Positions 1 to 8,784 of a DNA stretch of 64,000 nucleotides are shown piece by piece. The DNA comes from Faucicola sp902506225 (GTDB lineage Bacteria; Pseudomonadota; Gammaproteobacteria; Pseudomonadales; Moraxellaceae), in assembly GCA_902506225.1 (NCBI GenBank), contig LR733345.1, positions 1,116,001 through 1,180,000 on the forward strand. The letters run 5' to 3'. The position numbers were made by a program, and so were the translations under genes. How positions within the stretch are numbered: the stretch's first letter is position 1; each line of letters opens with the position of its first letter. The notes under the pieces were generated by a model. That model saw nothing but the letters and a program-made list of their open reading frames with translations, did no database searches and was not told the DNA's origin.

Positions 1-171
1 ATCGATGATGATGTCGGCGGCGGTGTAGGCGGTGCGACTGAACATCAGCGTTTTAGCACGACTATCAAGCGCTTTTTGGCAAGTAGTGATGCTGAGCAGG
101 CGCATCTTGAATGGCTTAACGCCTTAAAAGATAACAACCCGCAGCTGGCTGAAAACTGGGCGAGTGTTTAA
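1..171 (+). CDS. C-terminal end of an unidentified protein (partial)
   Basis: An open frame enters from the left edge and stops with TAA at 169-171, giving the last 56 residues of a protein. The visible part begins with an acidic, glycine-rich stretch and ends in a probably helical tail (HLEWLNALKDNNPQLAENWA). I do not recognise the family. About 190 nt separate it from fimL, so the two need not be cotranscribed. Confidence 0.55.
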   Translation: MDDDVGGGVGGATEHQRFSTTIKRFLASSDAEQAHLEWLNALKDNNPQLAENWASV

Positions 172-363
172 CAATAAAAATGCCTCATTAAATTTTGTAA
201 AAGCATTTCTTTGATGGGCAAAATTTCATGATAAAGTGTGATTATTGTGCTGGTATTAACACTTTGACATAGACACTGGCATAGGCACGTCTTACAATAA
301 TCAGCAATAAGCGTAGCTGTCATTTTACCTTTATCACCTTAAAATCATTTTGGATAAAAAAAC

Positions 364-2040
364 ATGAGTCTGCCAAGTCCTAACTCACAAAAACTAACGG
401 CCACCAATTTTGATTTGCCTTCATTGCATTTATTAAGACCTGAGATTGCCGTGACGCTACATGATGCCGAAATGCATTTAAGTGAGTTTAATGACGACAG
501 TAGTCAAGCGCCTTTGCTACTTGATTCCGTGGATACCTTGGCGCAACTGGCAAAAGTATTGCGGTTGATTCAATTAGAGGAAGGCTATGAACTTGCCAAT
601 AGTCTATCGGCAGGACTGCAAAAACTCTATGAGGAGCGCGACCAACCCAATAATGACATGATGATGGATGTGTCAGAAGGTATCATGACGTTGGCGCGTT
701 ATATCGAGTTTGTATTACTAAAAGAGACCATTGAACCTTCGTTGTTGTTGCCGATTATCAATCAACTTCACAGCGATTTGAATCAGCCAGCGCTGCAGCT
801 ATCAGACCTAACTGCCAATAAAAACAGCAGTATCGTCATTGCCAATCCAGAACAAAATTACCAACCATTAAAATCACTCGGCATTGACCCAAAAAAACTG
901 GTGGAAGCTTATCGCGCAGGTCTAAGCGTAGCACTCAACGCACAGAGCAATCAATTATCGCCTAAAGAGCTAGAAAAACTCAAAGCCATGCAAGCTGCGT
1001 GTGAAATGGTTTCAAAACGTACCGATAGTTTGTTTTGGCATGCCGCTGATGCCGCTGTATCAGATTTGGCGGGGGCTTTACCGCTTAGCAACCTGCAAAA
1101 GCGGGCGCTCATTTTTGTTGAACAACAATTTAATGACTATCTACCTGTCAATGATTCTCGCTTTGCTGATTTGGTGCAATTTGCCAGTTCAAGAGATAGC
1201 CAGCTTGCCTTGCAAGTTCAGCACAAATTCTCGGCCAATACTTTAGACGAAACCCAGCTAAAAACCATGCGCCGCTTCTTATTTGGACCTGACCGTGAAG
1301 TGACCAGTACGCTTAACCAGCTCATCCAGCAAGAAATTGATTTGATTAAATCTGCCAGTGACAGTTATGCTCGCCAAGTTAATCTCAATTCAAGTCCAGA
1401 TGAGATTGATAGCATGGCGCAGCATCTGCATGATTTAAGTAGCGTGTTTAAAACCTTAAATTTAAATGAGGTGAGTGCAGCGCTGACTCAACAAATTGGC
1501 AAAGTAAAAACTTGGACGCAGCCAACGCCTGATGATTTTGATGAATTGCTTGGCACTTTAATGATGGCAGAAAATGCGGCGATTAACCTGGCAAAATCAC
1601 ATACCCCAGGTGCGGTAACATTGCCCGTGTACAACCAAACGATTTCGCTACATCAAATCGAAACAGCGCACAACACGCTCGTCCAAGAAAGCCGTACCGC
1701 GATTGCCACCATTGAAACTGCGCTCAATGATTATCTAAATGACACCGACAAAGATATTTTACATATCACGCCTGTGCCTGATATCATGCGCGCTATCTCG
1801 GGCGCTTGCTTATTTTTAAACTTACCTCGACAAAGCCAACTGCTCAAACGCGCTGCCACAGTGCTACAAAACTTAATTGAGCAACAGGGTCGTGAGTTGT
1901 CAGAGCATGCGCTTGCTAAAATTGCTGATATTGTGATGTCAGCAGATTATTATTTAGAAAGTCTTGAAACGAACAAACCCGCAGGCAACCATGCAATGTA
2001 TGTCGGCTATCGCAGCTTACAACACATGCTTGTGGCTTAG
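364..2040 (+). CDS. fimL: FimL-like scaffold protein of type IV pilus / cAMP signalling
   Basis: The product is 558 aa, soluble, mostly helical and without a signal peptide. Length and sequence character (an N-terminal Hpt-like helical region such as LRPEIAVTLHDAEMHLSEF) fit FimL, the Pseudomonas scaffold that resembles the N-terminal part of ChpA and connects the Pil-Chp chemosensory system with adenylate cyclase and twitching motility. The immediate downstream gene is nudC, which is also the neighbour of fimL in Pseudomonas aeruginosa, and this synteny supports the call. ATG at 364 is used; no strong ribosome-binding site is visible. A ChpA N-terminal fragment is the alternative, but the frame ends cleanly at FimL length. 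Confidence 0.7.
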   Translation: MSLPSPNSQKLTATNFDLPSLHLLRPEIAVTLHDAEMHLSEFNDDSSQAPLLLDSVDTLAQLAKVLRLIQLEEGYELANSLSAGLQKLYEERDQPNNDMMMDVSEGIMTLARYIEFVLLKETIEPSLLLPIINQLHSDLNQPALQLSDLTANKNSSIVIANPEQNYQPLKSLGIDPKKLVEAYRAGLSVALNAQSNQLSPKELEKLKAMQAACEMVSKRTDSLFWHAADAAVSDLAGALPLSNLQKRALIFVEQQFNDYLPVNDSRFADLVQFASSRDSQLALQVQHKFSANTLDETQLKTMRRFLFGPDREVTSTLNQLIQQEIDLIKSASDSYARQVNLNSSPDEIDSMAQHLHDLSSVFKTLNLNEVSAALTQQIGKVKTWTQPTPDDFDELLGTLMMAENAAINLAKSHTPGAVTLPVYNQTISLHQIETAHNTLVQESRTAIATIETALNDYLNDTDKDILHITPVPDIMRAISGACLFLNLPRQSQLLKRAATVLQNLIEQQGRELSEHALAKIADIVMSADYYLESLETNKPAGNHAMYVGYRSLQHMLVA

Positions 2041-2058
2041 GGTAATTTGGTAACCAAT

Positions 2059-2868
2059 ATGACCGCATTACACCATTATTTGCTTATTTGTGATAACGAT
2101 AAGTTCGCTTGTATAGGCGGACTTCCTTTTTTTTATCGTTGTGAGGACGTGCCCGCTCAGGCAGTTAAGGTGAACACCGATGAGGCAGGCAACAATATTT
2201 ATGCCATTGCCCATCAAGATATCGACTTGTCACAATCGCCAGAAGCGATTACAGGACAGATTGAGTTTTTGCGCTTTCGGCATCTGATTGGCAGCCTTGA
2301 TGCGCTACAAACCAGCCAATTAGCCAAAGCCATGCAGTTGTTACGCTTTCGTCAAGATCATCAATTTTGTAGCCGCTGCGGTACGCCCACGGAGTTACAC
2401 CCCACTGAGAATGCGACCGTTTGCCCCAGCTGCCATTATCACCAGTATCCTCGAGTCCAGCCTTGTATCATTACTGCCATCATCAAAACCACCACGGACA
2501 AATCACAGATTTTGTTGGCGCATCATCTACGGGCGACCGATAGCAAAATGTATACCGTGCTGGCAGGTTTTGTGGAAGTCGGTGAGAGCTTAGAGCAATG
2601 CGTGCATCGTGAAGTGATGGAAGAGGTGGGGTTATCTGTCAGCAATTTGCGCTATTTTGGCAGCCAACCGTGGCCTTTTCCCAGCAATTTAATGGTAGGC
2701 TTTATTGCAGATTACCAAAGTGGCGATATCACCATAGATAACAATGAGCTGATGGATGCCCAATTTTTTGATGTAGATAGTTTAGATGAAAACGGCCCTG
2801 TCATTCCGCCAAAAGGCACGATTGCTTACCAACTGATCGAATGGGTCAAACAGCATTACCAATCTTAA
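2059..2868 (+). CDS. nudC: NAD(H) pyrophosphatase NudC
   Basis: A Nudix hydrolase that splits NADH into NMNH and AMP and, in known homologues, can decap NAD-capped RNA. Zinc-ligand cysteines lie at about residues 104, 107, 122 and 125. The Nudix box follows at 170-192 (G-x5-E-x7-REVMEEVG). The NudC signature SQPWPFP is at about 202-208 and separates it from other Nudix enzymes. The start is uncertain: TTG at 2047 would add four residues, but ATG at 2059 is preferred because the TTG has only a very close AGGG. It begins just after the fimL stop, so the two genes are probably one operon. Confidence 0.9.
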   Translation: MTALHHYLLICDNDKFACIGGLPFFYRCEDVPAQAVKVNTDEAGNNIYAIAHQDIDLSQSPEAITGQIEFLRFRHLIGSLDALQTSQLAKAMQLLRFRQDHQFCSRCGTPTELHPTENATVCPSCHYHQYPRVQPCIITAIIKTTTDKSQILLAHHLRATDSKMYTVLAGFVEVGESLEQCVHREVMEEVGLSVSNLRYFGSQPWPFPSNLMVGFIADYQSGDITIDNNELMDAQFFDVDSLDENGPVIPPKGTIAYQLIEWVKQHYQS

Positions 2869-2950
2869 ACAGATTGATTAAGTGACTTGTTTTCATCATT
2901 TGTCTTGATAATTTGTCTTGATAGGTTATAGGCGAAATAGGCATGAGCTA

Positions 2951-2959
2951 TGCTAAAAT
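2951..2959 (+). promoter_or_regulatory. Extended -10 promoter upstream of rnfB
   Basis: TGCTAAAAT lies 36 nt before the rnfB start. It matches an extended -10 (TGnTAnAAT), as also seen before ppa, gmk and the regB-like gene. No good -35 is visible. Confidence 0.5.
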
Positions 2960-2994
2960 ATACACTGATGATTATAGTGAATAAAAATTGAGCC

Positions 2995-3804
2995 ATGTCT
3001 GATAGCCAACCTGTTTTCAAGGTACCCAATCTATTTAATAATTTAAACCTAAATAGCCTAAGTATCGAGGATCAACGATTAATACAACAAATCGACCAAG
3101 TCCTGCCGCAAACCCAATGCGGGCTATGCGGTCATCCTGAAGGCTGTCTGCCGTATGCCACCTCCATTGTCACACTGGGTGAATCGCATAACCAATGCGT
3201 GCCCGGTGGACAATCAGTCACTGACCAAATCGGCAAGTTGCTTGGGCGTATCCCACTGACAGCTGAAGCCTCAAAGTGGCAAACGGATCCCGCTACCAAT
3301 CGTCCGATGGAAATGCGAGCTATCATTCGAGAAGAAGATTGCATTGGCTGTACCAAATGTATTCCTGCGTGTCCTGTCGATGCTATTATTGGCTCAGGCA
3401 AACGTATGCACACCATTTTTACCGACCTATGCACAGGCTGTGAGCTGTGTTTGCCGCCCTGTCCAGTGGACTGCATAGAGCTGGTGCCCTTCCCACGTTT
3501 GATGGATAACGCGACAAGGCAAACCGAGCAAGACGGATTACGCGCGCGCTATTACGCCCACCTTGATCATATCGAACGCCAAGTCAATGACAACACCAAT
3601 GCCAAACCTGTGGTCAGTATGGTGCAAGCCAAACTCAATGATATCAAAGTCGATATCGATGCAGCAGCGGCAAAAAACGCCATCGAAGCAGCAAAACTAC
3701 GCACCCAAATCAAAAAATTAGAAAAACAACTTGCCGTACGCGCTGATGACAATAAACAAGCCTTGGTGCAAGCCTTGCAGCAGCAACTTGCGACACTGCG
3801 ATAA
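2995..3804 (+). CDS. rnfB: Solitary RnfB-like iron-sulfur protein
   Basis: The protein is 269 aa. It has an N-terminal [4Fe-4S] motif with cysteines near 42, 45, 51 and 68, then two ferredoxin clusters (CIGCTKCIPACP at 116-127 and CTGCELCLPPCP at 146-157), followed by a charged coiled-coil tail. This is the RnfB/RsxB electron-transfer architecture. Odd points: there is no N-terminal membrane helix and no rnfA, C, D, G or E nearby, so it is probably a soluble electron carrier and not part of a complete Rnf pump. The gene sits 15 nt upstream of nth; in enterobacteria nth also closes the rnf operon, so this may be an operon remnant kept for a stand-alone role. Confidence 0.85.
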   Translation: MSDSQPVFKVPNLFNNLNLNSLSIEDQRLIQQIDQVLPQTQCGLCGHPEGCLPYATSIVTLGESHNQCVPGGQSVTDQIGKLLGRIPLTAEASKWQTDPATNRPMEMRAIIREEDCIGCTKCIPACPVDAIIGSGKRMHTIFTDLCTGCELCLPPCPVDCIELVPFPRLMDNATRQTEQDGLRARYYAHLDHIERQVNDNTNAKPVVSMVQAKLNDIKVDIDAAAAKNAIEAAKLRTQIKKLEKQLAVRADDNKQALVQALQQQLATLR

Positions 3805-3819
3805 CCTAAAGAGTGCATC

Positions 3820-4530
3820 ATGGTTGCCAATATCAAACCAAAAATCCAAGTGCCCAAAACCGCAGAGACGCCGCCCTCACGGCGCATGCCCAATAAAAAC
3901 GTGTTGCCGTTTTTTCAAAAATTAGCAGCAGCCATTGAAAAACCAGAGACGGAACTGGAATATCAAAGCAACTTTGAATTGTTGATCGCGGTCATACTGT
4001 CGGCACAAGCCACCGATGTCAGTGTCAATCTGGCTACCCGTAAATTGTATGCCGTTGCCAATACCCCGCAAGCAATTTTGGATTTGGGTGAAGCCGGGCT
4101 AAAAAGTTATATCAAAACCATTGGGCTATACAATAGCAAAGCCAAAAATGTGATGAAATGCTGCCAAGACTTGGTGGATAAATTTGCTAGCGAAGTACCG
4201 CAAACCCGCCACGAGCTTGAAAGCCTAGCAGGGGTAGGGCGAAAAACTGCCAATGTGGTGCTTAACACCGCCTTTGGGCAGCCCACTATGGCAGTAGATA
4301 CCCATATTTTTCGTGTCGGCAATCGCACAGGCTTGGCAACGGGTAAAAATGTGCGAGAAGTGGAAGATAAACTCATCGCTCGAATACCACAGGATTATAT
4401 ATTGGACGCGCACCATTATTTGATTTTGCATGGGCGTTATACTTGTAAAGCTAGAAGTCCCGAATGTGGCAAATGCCCGGTGTATGACGAATGTATGTTT
4501 AAAGACAAAGCCAAGTTTATTGAAAAGTAA
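3820..4530 (+). CDS. nth: Endonuclease III (base-excision repair)
   Basis: A DNA glycosylase/AP lyase that removes oxidised pyrimidines. The helix-hairpin-helix (LAGVGRKTANVV) carries the catalytic Lys at about 142, the catalytic Asp is at about 160 (AVDTHIFRV), and the C-terminal [4Fe-4S] loop has cysteines at 209, 216, 219 and 225 (C-x6-C-x2-C-x5-C). The N-terminus is about 22 residues longer than usual; an internal ATG at 3886 would give the standard length. Cotranscribed with rnfB. Confidence 0.95.
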   Translation: MVANIKPKIQVPKTAETPPSRRMPNKNVLPFFQKLAAAIEKPETELEYQSNFELLIAVILSAQATDVSVNLATRKLYAVANTPQAILDLGEAGLKSYIKTIGLYNSKAKNVMKCCQDLVDKFASEVPQTRHELESLAGVGRKTANVVLNTAFGQPTMAVDTHIFRVGNRTGLATGKNVREVEDKLIARIPQDYILDAHHYLILHGRYTCKARSPECGKCPVYDECMFKDKAKFIEK

Positions 4531-4650
4531 GTGTATTTAAATTCACACAGGATGTTAAACGACCAATTTTTTTAATTCCAAACTTGCCTATGGATATTCA
4601 TAATTTCCTACAAGTTGCGGCGGGAAAAAATAGAGAAAGCCAACAGACTT

Positions 4651-4659
4651 TGCTATAAT
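4651..4659 (+). promoter_or_regulatory. Extended -10 promoter for ppa
   Basis: TGCTATAAT is a perfect extended -10. It lies 69 nt upstream of the ppa ATG, and a good ribosome-binding site (AAGGAAAA) precedes the start codon. Confidence 0.65.
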
Positions 4660-4728
4660 CAACCCACTTTTAGGCTGCTTTTTTACAAGCAGTTTTATAA
4701 ACAACTTTACTAACAAAAAGGAAAACTC

Positions 4729-5262
4729 ATGGCAGATTTTAACCAAATTCTTGATGCGGGCGATGTTGATGGCGGCGTGATTAACGTGGTTATCGAAATT
4801 CCAGCGGGTTCAAACAACAAAATCGAATGGAACCGTAAACTTGGCGTGATGCAACTTGACCGCGTAGAGCCACAATTATTTGCCAAACCAACCAACTATG
4901 GTTTTATCCCACAAACCCTTGATGAAGATGGCGACGAATTAGACGCACTGATCATCACTGACACGCCATTACCAACAGGCATCTTTATCGAAGCCAAAGT
5001 CATTGGCGTGATGAAATTCGTGGATGATGGTGAAGTAGATGATAAAGTGGTCGTGGTACCTGCCGATGACCGCAACAACGGTAACGCTATCAATACCCTA
5101 GCAGATTTACCACAGCAATTGATTAAGCAAATCGAGTTCCATTTCAATCACTATAAAGATTTGAAAAAAGCGGGCACAACCAAAGTAGAAAGCTGGGGCG
5201 ACATCGAAGAAGCCAAAGCGGTGATTAAAGAATCACAAAAACGCTGGACAGAACAAGCCTAA
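4729..5262 (+). CDS. ppa: Inorganic pyrophosphatase, family I
   Basis: A cytoplasmic soluble pyrophosphatase that hydrolyses PPi and pulls biosynthetic reactions forward. The 177-aa length is standard. The family signature with metal-binding aspartates, DEDGDELDALI, is at about 65-75; the substrate-binding strand KPTNYGFIP is at 53-61 and the conserved PADDRNN lies further on. It has its own strong promoter and is followed by a clear terminator, so it is probably monocistronic. Confidence 0.97.
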   Translation: MADFNQILDAGDVDGGVINVVIEIPAGSNNKIEWNRKLGVMQLDRVEPQLFAKPTNYGFIPQTLDEDGDELDALIITDTPLPTGIFIEAKVIGVMKFVDDGEVDDKVVVVPADDRNNGNAINTLADLPQQLIKQIEFHFNHYKDLKKAGTTKVESWGDIEEAKAVIKESQKRWTEQA

Positions 5263-5296
5263 TGGCTGGTGTTGAATTTTGCGAACGTCTAAGTTC

Positions 5297-5326
5297 AAAA
5301 ACCCTACCCACAAAGTAGGGTTTTTT
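5297..5326 (+). terminator. Rho-independent terminator of ppa
   Basis: The inverted repeat AAAACCCTAC / GTAGGGTTTT has an 8-nt loop and runs into a T tract, 35 nt after the ppa stop. Confidence 0.9.
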
Positions 5327-5393
5327 ATTGCTATTTTAGCCCTCGTTTTTTACAATAACGGCATTTTTTTATTAAGTTGTTCCAAGAGTCGTT

Positions 5394-6767
5394 ATGCAAG
5401 CCACACCGTTATACTATCGTCTCGCCATGTCGCTGTTAAAGCCACTATACCAACTAAAACTTGCGAGTAAAACCACCTTGCCTAATGAAAAGCAGCAACG
5501 CTTTGGTCAAGTGTTTCCAAAGATTCACACCCGCCAGCCGATGATTTGGTGTCATGCGGTGTCACTGGGTGAAACCAATACCGCCGAACCGATTTTAAGA
5601 GATTTGCTCGCGCAAGGCTATGCCCTATGGGTGACCAATACCACCCACACAGGCTATCACCGCGTCGAGCAGCTATTTGCGCCTGAGATAGCAGCTGGCA
5701 AGGTGTATCATAGTTTTGTACCGGTTGATAGCAAAGCAGTGATTGATAAATTTTTGGCCCATGTCCAACCCGTCGCCGCGTTATTTATCGAGACTGAATT
5801 GTGGGGCACCACGCTTGCTGAACTCAACAATCGTCAAATTGCCACGATTTTGGTCAATGGTCGCTTGTCTGAAAAATCTTTTAAGGGGTATCAAAAAGCT
5901 GCCAAGCTTAGCCAAAGTATGATGGAGAACTTAAACCTTATCATCGCCCAAGACAGCGATTCTGCCAAACGCTTTCGCCAATTGGGCGCTACCAGTGACA
6001 AAATTCGTATTGCCAGCTCGCTTAAATGGTCTAGTAAGACCAACCCGTTGATGCTAAGCCGTGCCGAAAAGTTAAAACAAAGTTGGAACTTGTCAGATCG
6101 CGCCGTGATTTTGGCAGCCAGCACCCATGAAGGCGAAGAATTGGCAATTTTAGACAGTTTTTTAACCGTGAAAGCCCAGTATGCCAACCGTCATCCGCTA
6201 CTCATTATCGTACCACGTCACCCCGAGCGGTTTGATGATGTTGCCAAATTGATTGATGCCAAAAATTTACCGGTAATTCGTCGTAGTCAAGATGGTGAAC
6301 CTGCCAAAAGTGAGAGCGTTTATTTGGCAGATAGTATGGGTGAGCTTGGCGTGTGGTATGCTCTCTCAGACATTGCTATTGTCGGTGGGTCTTTGGTCAA
6401 TATCGGTGGGCATAATCCGATAGAAGCAGCCATTGTCGGCAAGCCGATTATTATGGGGCAGTATACCCAATCTTGCCAACTGATTGTAGATCAGTTAAAA
6501 CAAGCGGGTGCATTGGCGCAAGTCAATGGTAGTGAGGAATTAACGCAGCAACTGGCTCACTGGCTTGCCAATCCAAAATCCGCCCAAACCGCCGGTCACG
6601 TCGGGCAAATCTTAGCAGAGAAATATCAAGATGCGACCAAGCAACAACTTGCTATGATCATGCAATGTATCGCTGATAATAAGGAACAGCTTATAAAATC
6701 AGAGATTCAAAAAATTGACCATGAACCTGTGGCGAGTGATGGTCGAAAGCTCATTGACGATCTGTAA
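5394..6767 (+). CDS. waaA: Kdo transferase WaaA (KdtA), lipid A core synthesis
   Basis: A GT-B glycosyltransferase that adds 3-deoxy-D-manno-octulosonate to lipid IVA at the inner membrane face. An N-terminal anchor-like segment is followed by the family motif HAVSLGETNTAEPIL at about 54-68, with the acceptor-site glutamate, then IETELWGTTL and the C-terminal nucleotide-binding region (VGGSLVNIGGHNPIEAA). The length of 457 aa is slightly longer than E. coli because of a charged C-terminal tail. ATG at 5394 is preceded by AAGAG at suitable spacing. Confidence 0.93.
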   Translation: MQATPLYYRLAMSLLKPLYQLKLASKTTLPNEKQQRFGQVFPKIHTRQPMIWCHAVSLGETNTAEPILRDLLAQGYALWVTNTTHTGYHRVEQLFAPEIAAGKVYHSFVPVDSKAVIDKFLAHVQPVAALFIETELWGTTLAELNNRQIATILVNGRLSEKSFKGYQKAAKLSQSMMENLNLIIAQDSDSAKRFRQLGATSDKIRIASSLKWSSKTNPLMLSRAEKLKQSWNLSDRAVILAASTHEGEELAILDSFLTVKAQYANRHPLLIIVPRHPERFDDVAKLIDAKNLPVIRRSQDGEPAKSESVYLADSMGELGVWYALSDIAIVGGSLVNIGGHNPIEAAIVGKPIIMGQYTQSCQLIVDQLKQAGALAQVNGSEELTQQLAHWLANPKSAQTAGHVGQILAEKYQDATKQQLAMIMQCIADNKEQLIKSEIQKIDHEPVASDGRKLIDDL

Positions 6768-6802
6768 CCCATGAATTAACCATTTATGTAGCGTGCAAAC
6801 GC

Positions 6803-6837
6803 CAAAAAAAAGAACTAGCCACGCTAGTCCTTTTTTA
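6803..6837. terminator. Bidirectional terminator between waaA and the bdh operon
   Basis: The hairpin AAGAACTAGC-cac-GCTAGTCCTT has one mismatch, with an A run on the left and a T run on the right. It lies between convergent genes and can serve both strands. Confidence 0.8.
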
Positions 6838-6917
6838 TCAGTCAATTTTGTAGTTTATTCTTGTAGTCTATTCTTGTACTTCGGTTTTGTACTTTAGTTT
6901 TGTAAGCCAGTATTCGG

Positions 6918-7718
6918 CTATTTCATAAACCAGCCGTGGCTTGCGATAAATGATTGACCGGTCATCGCATTGGTTGGGAAAGCCGTTAAAAATAAGGTTA
7001 ATTGAGCGATATCATCGGTTGTGGTAAATTCACCATCAACGGTTTGACCCAGCATTACGTTTTTCACCACTTCTTCTTCAGAAATGCCTTTTTCTTTGGC
7101 TTGTTCTGGGATTTGTTTTTCAACCAGTGGGGTTTTGACAAAGCCTGGGCATACCACGTATGAGCGCACGTTGTGGGCTGCGCCTTCTTTAGCCAATACG
7201 CGGGCTAGACCTAATAGCGCGTGTTTGGCAGAGACGTACGGCGCTTTTAGCGCTGATGCTTCATGCGAGTGTACTGAGCCCATATAAATGACGGTACCTA
7301 CTTTGTCATTCTGATACATGTATTTAAGTGCCGCTTTGGTAGTCAAAAAAGCACCGTCTAGATGAATGGCAATCATTTTTTTCCAATCGGCATAGCTAAA
7401 TTGGTCGATGGGGTTGATGATTTGAATACCGGCATTGGACACCAAAATATCAATATCCCCAAATTCTTGTACCAGTTTATCTACGCCAGCATTTACCGCG
7501 TCTTCATTGGTCACATCCATGGCAATGGCAACCGCTTTACCGCCTGCAGCTTTGATTGCATCCACGGTTGCTTGCGCCGCATCTGGGTTGATATCTGCAA
7601 TACCTACCGCAGCGCCTGCTTTGGCGTAGGTTTCTGCGATATCGCGGCCGATACCACTTGCAGAGCCAGTGACGAGTGCGACTTTACCGGTTAAATCGGT
7701 AGTGAGTTGAGTAGCCAT
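6918..7718 (-). CDS. D-3-hydroxybutyrate dehydrogenase (SDR family)
   Basis: An NAD-dependent oxidoreductase interconverting 3-hydroxybutyrate and acetoacetate. The nucleotide-binding TGSASGIG is at 18-25, NAGIQ at 95-99, the catalytic Ser at about 148, and YVSAK gives Tyr161 and Lys165. The regions PGFVKTPLVEKQIPEQA and GQSFIASHGW match the 3-hydroxybutyrate dehydrogenase subgroup rather than generic SDRs. AAGGAG precedes the start by 5 nt. It lies directly downstream of an acetoacetate decarboxylase on the same strand, which supports a ketone-body role (bdhA-type). Confidence 0.88.
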   Translation of the reverse strand: MATQLTTDLTGKVALVTGSASGIGRDIAETYAKAGAAVGIADINPDAAQATVDAIKAAGGKAVAIAMDVTNEDAVNAGVDKLVQEFGDIDILVSNAGIQIINPIDQFSYADWKKMIAIHLDGAFLTTKAALKYMYQNDKVGTVIYMGSVHSHEASALKAPYVSAKHALLGLARVLAKEGAAHNVRSYVVCPGFVKTPLVEKQIPEQAKEKGISEEEVVKNVMLGQTVDGEFTTTDDIAQLTLFLTAFPTNAMTGQSFIASHGWFMK

Positions 7719-7783
7719 ATTTTTCTCCTTAAGTTTTTATGAAAAGTGGTTTTATGATGACGGTTTTACTTATTGAAAATTAA

Positions 7784-8566
7784 TTATTGAAAGTTACTAT
7801 CGAGACGGGCTTGCGCATCGGCAATGTAGTCCACCGCTACTTCACCCAACGCAAGGGTGAGATTAGCAATAATATGAGAGGTTTTGACGATTTCTAGCAC
7901 AGGTAATTTTGACACGGGTGCCATCACATGGTCAAATAACTGTAAGGTAGCAGGTCCTGTATAGGCTGCTTTAACTTCTACATCGGTCAGATAATAACGC
8001 ACCAACTCGCAAATACGCGGCGTGCCATCGACATGGGGAATAAGTTTTAACAAATAATTGGGCGTTTTTTCCATATTGGATTTGACGGTGGCTTTGTCCA
8101 GCTCATCATATTTATACGCCATAGTGCCTGTAGCTACGCGCACACTACCATAGTCGAGGGTGCCAAGTAGGGTATCGGTGTTGTCGACGGTTAATACAGG
8201 CGATGCCATTTTTTTTGGAAAACCCCACAGCTCACGCCCGCCTGCGGTGGGTCCAAAGTCATCTAAAAACATACAATGGGTATAATTGGCATGACGACCT
8301 TCGGCATCAATCACTTCAATCACTTGTCCCGATTCGGTATAGTTGCCAAAACCTGTGCTGTTAGGCATGCGAATAAACTCGTAACTCACCAGCGCGTCAT
8401 CAGTGATTTGGAGTGGCTCAGGTACAATAGCGCGCAGTTTTTCGGGATCTGTGCGGTAGGTGATAATAAAGTATTCGCGGTCAAAAAATTCGTAAGGACC
8501 ATTCGAACAAGGTGGAGCAGTAAAAGGCATAAACGTCGCGTTATCTAAGATATCATTCGCTTTCAT
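7784..8566 (-). CDS. adc: Acetoacetate decarboxylase
   Basis: Converts acetoacetate to acetone and CO2 through a Schiff base. The catalytic lysine pair lies in RELWGFPKKMA at about 111-121, with Lys118 the expected nucleophile. At 260 aa the length is near the family norm. AAGGAA precedes the start at good spacing. It is the first gene of a two-gene operon with 3-hydroxybutyrate dehydrogenase, 65 nt apart, so 3-hydroxybutyrate, acetoacetate and acetone are linked. An acetoacetate decarboxylase-like fold with another substrate is possible, but the neighbour argues for the classical activity. Confidence 0.88.
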   Translation of the reverse strand: MKANDILDNATFMPFTAPPCSNGPYEFFDREYFIITYRTDPEKLRAIVPEPLQITDDALVSYEFIRMPNSTGFGNYTESGQVIEVIDAEGRHANYTHCMFLDDFGPTAGGRELWGFPKKMASPVLTVDNTDTLLGTLDYGSVRVATGTMAYKYDELDKATVKSNMEKTPNYLLKLIPHVDGTPRICELVRYYLTDVEVKAAYTGPATLQLFDHVMAPVSKLPVLEIVKTSHIIANLTLALGEVAVDYIADAQARLDSNFQ

Positions 8567-8784
8567 CAGCTTTCCTTTTTATCTCGTTATTTTATCTAGT
8601 TATGCAATATTATTTAATTTTATCGTTATGACATGAAGCAGGAAATATCATACACCCTTATGCAAAATCAATCCCAAGACAAAATTGTTATGTTGTTGTA
8701 ATGATTTTTTCAGACTCGCGTCGGCTTAACTTTGGCGATAGCAGGTTATCTGACGGCAAGGTAGGGCTGTTCTTATGGGCTATT

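Noticed and set aside
176..213. Weak hairpin after the first partial gene
   Set aside because: Only a 6-bp AT-rich stem with a long loop.
264..298. TTGACA and TACAAT upstream of fimL as a promoter
   Set aside because: Spacing of 23 nt is far from 16-18, so the two hexamers do not form one promoter.
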